A stretch of 64,000 nucleotides of DNA from Climacteris rufus (taxonomy: Eukaryota > Chordata > Aves > Passeriformes > Climacteridae), in assembly GCA_013398175.1 (NCBI GenBank), contig VZRZ01000509.1, positions 2,083,133 to 2,147,132 of the forward strand. Direction: 5' to 3'. Each line of letters begins with the position of its first letter. Positions within the stretch are counted from its first letter, which is position 1. Below the pieces are notes generated by a model. That model made no database searches, was not told the origin of the DNA, and saw only the letters and a list, made by a program, of their open reading frames with translations. The position numbers and the translations under genes are program-made. This document shows, one piece after another, positions 56,488 to 64,000 of this stretch.

Positions 56488-57524
56488 TAAAGGATAGTAG
56501 CCTTACTATAGATATGATGAGCAACTGACCAGCTAACTTTGTTTTTTTTCCCCTGAAGTAGCAGCAAATGATCCAATCCATAAAAGCTTAATCCAGACTG
56601 GAACTTTTTGATGACTGTGCTTTTATTTTTCGATGTGACCTAGACATTTTAAATATGTTGTTTGTTTTGTTTTTAAAACAAAAATATCCTTTGAATTGGT
56701 TTGTGTGTTTTTTAATATGGGCTTAGAAATCTTGTAATGCTGTAAACCTTCAAAAGGGAAAGAGCTGTGGCTAATAAAGTGTCATTTTTCTAGGGTGTTA
56801 TATGTCCAGATGCTTCTATGAAGCATATGGCTTGGTAAGGAGACTGGTCTCCTGTGCTGTGTATAATCTGCAAATCACTTACTCCTGATGATTTATGAAG
56901 CTCCATTTTCAGGAGATGCTGCTGGTCAGGCTCTTCCCCCCATAAAACCCCTAGTAAGTTCCAGAAGCACAATCAGCCTCAGTGCCCAGCTGTTTGGAGA
57001 ATGAAAGCACTCAGATGCCTGGGAGGAATCCTGTCTGCATGGCTGGGTTATGTATCGAACTGCAAGGGAAACAATGACCTTCTGTTAATAGGGTTAAATG
57101 GTTCCTATGAGTACAGAGGTGACTTGGCAGGCATTTTTCTGTTGCAGAAGTTTTTGGAGATGCTCTGTGGTCCGTTGTTCAGAGTTACAAAACACAATGT
57201 TATCATTGCATCTCAGTTTGAGTGTTCACTTGGATGGACCAGCACTTCTAAGGCTCATTGTATGTTTCTTTCAAATAACTCCTGTTTATTCAACTACCAT
57301 AGATGATGAAAAGGTTTGGAGAATGAATGAATGAACTGGCACCTGACTTTTTTGATGTAGACTTGCACTTCCGATTTCTTTCCACTTCCATTTGGAATCC
57401 TGTGCAGTAATTTATTTTGTGTACTCTAAGAGAACTCTGCAGCAAAACCTGAAGTATCATAAGTGAGGACAATCTGATCCATTACAAAACCAAACACCTT
57501 GTCCAAAGAAAAGTACTAATTGTA

Positions 57525-57940
57525 GACAGATTCAGCCATGTTGAAAGGGACCTTAGGAGGTGTCTTGTTCATCCTCCTGTTCAAAGCAGTGAGTGAACTA
57601 CTATGAATTCAGCCTGGGCTGTTGAGGGAGTTGTCGAGCTATGTTTTGGAAACCTCTAAGAACAATTATTTCACATTCTCTCTGGTTGACCTGTTCTGTG
57701 CAAAATCCTCCTCATAGTGAAGAATTTTTTCCTTACACCTAGTTACAGCTTCTTGTTTTGGTTGATGCCGATAATCTCTCATTCCCCTGTTGTATGCCAT
57801 TGTAAGAGACTGACTCTATAATCACAGCCACCTCTGTGTAGGTACTGGGGGGCTGCTCATAGATTCCTCTTCAATCTGAACAAGCACATGTCCCAGACCA
57901 CGTTCTCCAGCTTCTGACTATGCTGGTGACCTCTGCTACT
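57525..57940 (-). mobile_element. CR1 LINE 3' end, antisense
   Basis: The + strand reads GAAAGGGACCTTAGGAGGTG, CCTCCTGTTCAAAGCAGTGA, GGTTGACCTGTTCTGTGCAA, GTGAAGAATTTTTTCCTTAC and CAATCTGAACAAGCACATGT. These are reverse-complement CR1 landmarks in the right order. The copy is old and 5' truncated. Confidence 0.9.
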
Positions 57941-60209
57941 TGCCTTTGTTACTCCACAGGGTAAACACCCTTTGTTTCAGGGTTGTTACAGCCGAGGCAA
58001 CCATTGATCATCATATCCCCAACCAGTTCTTCTTTCTTCCTCATAGCAGATCTGAGGGATGACACATGTAGTTTACCCTAAAGTCCTCTAGAAAATCATT
58101 TCTATATTCCTGAGGTGACCCTGGTTGTGTTCCATTTCTTCTCCGTGATGCCACAGTGTTCACCTCCTCCCACAGCTCCTTTTGCCGGTGTCTCAGTGCC
58201 CCAACCAGAGTGTATCTCCCAGTTTGAGGCCAGTGTCACCCTGCAGACTGAGTCCTTCATGGCAGCACACTCCCTCTGGAGCTCTGCCTCAGATGAGACA
58301 GGGGCATCCCAGGATGCCTGGTGGGTGCTGGGGATGGAGCCTCGTAGTGCCCCTGCCCCCCACGTGGTTCTGGCGCAATCCCATGGTGGCAGAGGCAGCC
58401 TTGTAGGGCCTGCTTCGTGTCTGCTGCAGTGCAAACTGGGCTGCTGACTACTAAGGCTGTGTTTACTGAAGTGTTTTAAAGAAAGTACCAACAGGATTGC
58501 CTTAAACACCTCTAAATTAGGTGCTTAAATTACCCTGACTATATTGGTCTTGGAAAACACTGGTGTGAATGGACCAGGTTACTGGGTGACCTGCGTGTGT
58601 GGTACAGGGAAGTTACCTCAACTGACAGCTACCTGGTTTTGATAGATAGCACATTGTTTGGAGATTTAGGTGAGCGATAATGTACCACTATCTCGGGGTA
58701 TCTCTTTGAAGGATGAATTAGGGTAATGCTGTTGTTTGTTTAATTATGTCATAAATAACTTGGTTCTTGTCCTGAGGGATCTGCAATCTATACTAAAACA
58801 CAGGCAAGGAGTCCCTTATGAAACTGTAGAGGACGATGGTAATTCGGAGAGATCTGTTTTTGCTAGTTGTTTATTATTTCTGAGGCTTTTATTTCTTGTA
58901 TCACACCAGTGAATCACCCAGAAGGGGTGTGGATGGTTACATAGTACCTGGCATGCAGTGCGAGTGCTGAGGGGCACTCAAAACAGTTTGGGCAGCAAAG
59001 TAAAAAATACAGAAGTGAAAACAAGGAAAGTTGCAAGTTGAGATTTGTAGGCTGACTGAAAGATTAGAGGAGCATGTGACTGAAGAGAAAAAAGGTACGT
59101 GGAGGTGATCTATGTGCAGCTTTTTAAGGCAAAGGGAAGAAATGAGTAAGAAAATGACAGCAGTGACGTTTATGCAGTTTATGGAGTACAGACTTGTGTT
59201 TTGCTTCTGGCATTATGTGCACTTAAAGGCCATCTTAGTGAGCTAAGCATGCTAGTGAGAGTTTGACTCTAATCCTAATGTTTTTGGCAGAGGATGCAAC
59301 TCTTAAAGCTTTCTCTTAAATCTCTGTGCAAGAAATAACATTTTAACATCTCTTAATATTGCATAATTCTCAGGAGCTCTAATGTATTGCTTTTAGTAAT
59401 GACTCAAAAATTAAATAAGATTCTCATTTAACTGCTTTTCAGTTGGAAACAACAATTTAGAAGAAAGGTGATGAGATATAGCAAATCATAAAAAAAAAGA
59501 AATGACAGGTTATTTAGTACAGCTGCTTATTTTCCTTAGCTATTTTCCTATGTCTTTCAGATAATATATAACTTCTAATGATTAGTGAATATCAGTCAGA
59601 TAAGGCTAAAAGCAATGTCATGCCAGCTTTAGTGTTTTCTCTTCCAATTTTGTCATAGTGAGAAATATTTTTGTTTGAATTTACTAGGAATGCATTGTCA
59701 TGAGTTCTCTTCTGCAATGAGATGAACATTGTCCAACAGTTGCTACAAAATTCAGATTTTTGCTTAGGTTTTTATTAATTTTGTCTTGATTTTACTTCAT
59801 TTTAAATGTATTTTCTGTATTCTCTATCTAATACTCTCTTCCTTATCTTAGTTTCACATATAATTTAATTATTAGTGTATGCAGAGTACCCTGGACACTG
59901 TCTACTATAGTGTCCAATTTGGTTTTGTTCTTGTAATAAAGCCTTTAGGTGTGCTTGCTTGCATGTGAATAATTCTCATATAAATCAAGGAATGAAATTA
60001 AAATTTGACTTTATTCAGGACTTTTGTTTTTGATTTCTGGACCCGATCTTAGTTATGTTTTCTGGGTTTAACTTTGAGGGAAAACTGGAGTAAATACAGT
60101 CTGTTTAGAAAGTTTTGTGTATTACACAAAACAATACATAAGCATATTTCGTTATTTTAGGGGTAATTTTTCGGTGTCATTTTGCCTTTGTTTAGTTTGT
60201 CTCTTAATA

Positions 60210-60320
60210 CTCTACTGAAATGAATCTATACTCTAATGAAATAGATTAGAGTATATATATATACTCTAATAGAGATATACTCTAATATATATCTATACTC
60301 TAATGAAACACTCTACTTTT
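60210..60320. repeat. Palindromic AT-rich repeat of the unit TACTCTAAT
   Basis: The motif TACTCTAAT and its reverse complement ATTAGAGTA recur across about 100 bp. A perfect 26-bp palindrome occupies 60245-60270 (ATTAGAG, alternating TA core, CTCTAAT). A second stem pairs TATACTCTAAT (about 60228-60238) with ATTAGAGTATA (60245-60255) across a six-base loop. The string TCTATACTCTAATGAAA appears at about 60225 and again at about 60293, flanking the array. It can form hairpins or a cruciform. Confidence 0.9.
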
Positions 60321-63109
60321 AATTTATTTCCTTGCAGAACAGGTAGTTGTTCATCACTTATATAACGTGTTTTAAAAGGATACAGGAATCAGGAAAATAC
60401 TATTCCTGAAAAACAGAAAAAGTTTTTGCTTTCTGCATGTTAAAAGGAGAGTAAAAAGCCCTTGTTAGGGTTTCATGGGAAATAATATTTAGTTTCCTGA
60501 ACTGTGAATGTTTATGATGTAAGCCCGACTTGTTAATAAGTTTCACTTGTAATATCTGCTACCACAATTATGAGTAACTTACCAGATGAACGCAAATTGG
60601 GAAAATGGTGCTGTAGAAGCCAAAGTTCACTCTCTATTCCATTACTACAGTATAAATCTGTACTAAATTCACTGTAGCCTGTGGAGGTTTTCTGCGTTTT
60701 CAGCATCATCAGTCAAAAATAGAATCTGTTTCTCTCTATTCCTCAGATCCTAATACTCTAGCAAAGATGTGAAACCTGCAAATAAAAGTAACTTGAACAA
60801 GCTTCAGGTGAAACCAAGTAACTGCAAAAATGTAAAACACTATCATGGAAACTTTAATAAAATTACTGAACAACTAGAAAGTCTCCAGCCTTTATGCTCA
60901 AAATATGAAAGAAACAAGGTTGAAGTAAGTGGCAAGGTACAGTGCTCCTTTCATGTATGGGCAAAGACTTCTGAACTTCAGTTTTAAGGAAACTAAAGGA
61001 AATGACTGTGGTAAAATGAAGGAAAAGTTCAGCTGGCTTTGAGCTTGAAAGGAGACATTAATCAGGTGTGGTTTTTTCACTCTGGGAACATCAGATTAGA
61101 AAAGAATGTTTTAGTAGGTAAAGCAAGTAGTAAGAACTCTTTCATCATAGGTTTTTAAGAAAGCATGTGTCAGTCTCCAATATGATTCATTCTGGGGCAT
61201 CTTGTAGCATATCAAGGTAATAACATAATTAAGAACTTGTTTTTATCAAGTTGCAGCTAGTTATCAGTGCTATCAAATGAGCATGTTATCTTACCTCCCT
61301 TTACCGCTTGCTTTCATTAAAGCAATAGTATATTTGATAAATGGCAGCAGATGACTTAGAGTATTTTATATGGTTTGGATTTTGTTGACAAAAGTGTTCT
61401 TTAAAGTGGTCATTCAACCACCCATTAAGCAAGGCTAAAACACTGTCCTGCACCAAAAAAGGATGGGCTTGTTTCTTGTGAAAAATTAAATCTGGAAATC
61501 TGAGAAATCTCTATTTCTTAGTTACCTTTTTGCACTTGTACAAATTATAAGTCAGCAGAAATGTCAGAAAGGCCATGTGGTAACTGCATTTACCAGCTCA
61601 AATGAGATTTAGGTGTAGAGAAATTGTAATTCAAAGCCTGGGTAGTGCACTGTCACCTCATTCTATTTCCAGATTAACATGCAGTTATGGAAGCTGGAAA
61701 TGTGTGAAAGGTATAAGCAGATATCAAAATGCCTTTGAAAGCAAATGTCACAGGAAAATATTTGGTGTATCAGAGAGAATGAATTTATAACAAACGCTGG
61801 GATCCGTCAGAGTTTCAGCAACTCCAGTTGACCTCACAGAGGAAAAAAAGAGAGGGAAATATCTGGGGTGTATTATGTAGGATTTAGGATGAAAATATGT
61901 GCATATGTGTTCCATATTGCCTGTGCAGTGAGTCCCACACATTCCGAGTGCCTCAGATGTCCTTACTGTGTGCGCACAGATTGTTGGCGTGCTGGCCAGG
62001 CTGTGGGGCCTCTGGAAATCTTGGACTGATGCCTAAAGCTCTTCTGGTCTCATGTTCTGAGGGCTGGGAGGAAGAAAAGAAGACCTATCTGGAAAATCTG
62101 GCAAACCAGAAATTACAAATGGAACCAACCAGAAGACTGAAAACTTTTCAGGAAAAACGTACAGGGGAGGTTCTGACCTGTGGTCTGTGGAGCTGCAGGA
62201 GCAAGGGGACTGCTTTTAAATATCCATGAGAGATAATTAAGAAGAGCAAATCTATAGTCAGTCAGCATCTGTTTGCTGCATAGGAATCCACATTCCTGTT
62301 TGTGAGACGTTGTGATTTGAGAAATGGGTTGTGGAAAAATTAGAAAAGTAAAGTAAATTAGAGAGGTTTGGAAAATATTCATTTATGTGCGCTGAAAACT
62401 CAGGCTACACCAAGAAGGGAGCCTTGTTCATGCCCTGGGACATGTTATACAACATGAGTAATTGGATTCAGATGATATTTTGTGGTAAACTTGTTTTGGC
62501 ATGTGGTAAACTTTCTTAATTTTGATTATCAAAGTTGTTCTCATGCTTTTTCTGAGAGGCAAAATATTTTAATACCAAGGATTAATTGTTGCTCTCTTAT
62601 CTAGTTATTGCAGGTGCTGGATGATTTACTGCTGTTTTTTCCTCTTGCTCTCTAAACTACCAAAATATCTCTAAAATACTATACAAGCTTCTTCCTTTAT
62701 TTAAAAAAAAGCATTTGGTACACTACTACAATAATCTAAGAAATGTAAAGTTATATAAAGGGTTATTAGATCACCTAATTAGAACATTTTAAAGCTACAT
62801 TAGTAAGTATTTTGGGAAGCTTGGGTTGCTGATAGCAACTCAAGAAATATTGTCTGCAGGATTATTGCACACTTTAGCACATTAACTGTTTTGTTATCTA
62901 GTTCCTGCCTTCTTCTAACTGCTCTATAACTCTTATTTCTCAAATATGTTATGTCTGGAAATTAGCTAGTAAACCTGGTGTCAACTCTGAAGAGCCTAAG
63001 AGGTGTGTAGTAGTTTAATAGTCAGAAGAATGGTGAAAGTGCTGTGGGTGCAACCTGTCACTGTTGTTGTAAAACCAATGGGGCAAACTCAGTAAAGTTT
63101 CATTTCTTA

Positions 63110-63310
63110 GGACAGTAAGCTGGGTCTCAAAAGACTGGGCTTTAAATACTGATTCGGTCCCAAGTGTTCAATGTAGTTGGCTGTGTTTCATTTATTCCAT
63201 CCCATGTGTTGTTTCATTATCTATAAAATGGGGACACTACTTCATGCTGCTGTCCTGGAGATAAACTCAGTTAAGGATAATAGGGAGCTCCAGTACAGGT
63301 GTGCTGTAAA
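63110..63310 (+). repeat. MIR-like SINE relic with conserved core
   Basis: The segment contains GTTTCATTATCTATAAAATG followed by GGGACA, very close to the MIR hallmark TTCCTCATCTGTAAAATGGGGA. It then has a GGAGATAAACTCAGTTAA segment like the MIR GAGGATTAAATGAGTTAA. Upstream, GGTCTCAAAAGACTGGGCTT fits the poorly conserved tRNA-like part. It lies in CDK19 sense orientation. Confidence 0.68.
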
Positions 63311-64000
63311 TTATTTTTGTTAACTCAATGAACAGATTCTTTATCTGAGAACTTGGGATGTCATTTATCATCTGCAGTTGGATTGAGAAATGTGGACATT
63401 CTGGGCATTAAAAATAAAAAGGAAAGAAAAGGGAAACAGACCCACTAAATCTTCAATCACAACTAGAATCCGCTAATTGTCCTGATTTAGATTGCTCTGT
63501 AAATTCACTTGTAAACTTCCACACATGGTCACCCGATGCATTTTGTATTCTCATGACTCTCTCCCCTTGCAATACTTACGAAGGGAAGTACTGGATGCTT
63601 TTGCCATTTTATTCAGTATTTTGGCAGATTTGCTATTGCATGATGATTACTGTAACTTAACTGTATATGGGTTATTTCAGAGCAGGAAAAAGAACATAAA
63701 AATACTCAGGAGGCAGAATATCCTCTGTAGCAATAGCTGTAATATCACAAATCATAAAAACCCGCTTTTGAGCAAGAGGTGTCTTCAAAAATCTGTCTGC
63801 ACTTAGTCCAATGTACATCAAGAGTCACCAGTGATTTGTGGGCCAAAAATCCTCCCTAGTGGTCATAGTCTTACTTCCATGTCTTCTTCCCTTGTAACTA
63901 CTTTTCCCTCTGAGTATCAAGTTTGTGCTCCTCCCAACTGTGAATAACCACGGGGCCTCATATGGGCAAGCTTTTTCTTCCCTTGTATCTCACTGACTTC

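Noticed and set aside
58102..58509. 135-codon minus-strand frame and 110-codon plus-strand frame
   Set aside because: Overlapping frames in a GC-rich block with no homology I recognise; kept only as an unassigned island.

Overview
The window is vertebrate nuclear DNA, almost certainly from a bird. It is AT-rich and nearly all intron. It carries CR1 LINE 3' ends and several avian-type endogenous retrovirus LTRs, including the large GC-rich families typical of songbirds and other Neoaves. That it is a neoavian, probably passerine, genome is inferred from repeat style alone.

The only gene I can support is CDK19, the Mediator kinase paralogous to CDK8, on the + strand. Four consecutive coding exons lie at 13975-14085, 24831-24971, 55023-55080 and 56315-56446. 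All have canonical AG/GT borders and join in frame with no missing residue. They encode about residues 69-216 of the kinase domain: the end of the N-lobe, the hinge, the HRD catalytic loop, the DMG activation segment and the APE motif. The paralogue is decided by Ala in NVIALQ, Ser in LSHSDRK and PMQLPRSM, where CDK8 has Ser, Ala and PVQLPRGM. The 5' exons and all exons after KAI lie outside the window.

Layout: 1-13974 is upstream intron holding a nested pair of LTRs (4374-5045). 14086-24830 is an intron with an ancient L2-like LINE 3' end (15577-16095) and a MIR-like relic (about 21595). 24972-55022 is a 30-kb intron with three LTRs, all antisense to the gene (27663-28305, 42941-43436, 47738-48698), a tandem 65-bp duplication (40426-40555) and three CR1 tails. 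55081-56314 is a short intron. 56447-64000 is the start of the next intron, with a CR1 tail, a palindromic AT-rich repeat (about 60210-60320) and a second MIR-like relic.

The other open reading frames are short, lack homology I can recognise and look like chance ORFs or repeat fragments. I saw no tRNA, rRNA, CRISPR or bacterial feature, and no novel protein-coding system. The most interesting content is the record of mobile elements inside CDK19: two solo LTRs with visible target-site duplications (one nested in another LTR), an antisense bias of LTRs, and unusually old LINE and SINE relics.
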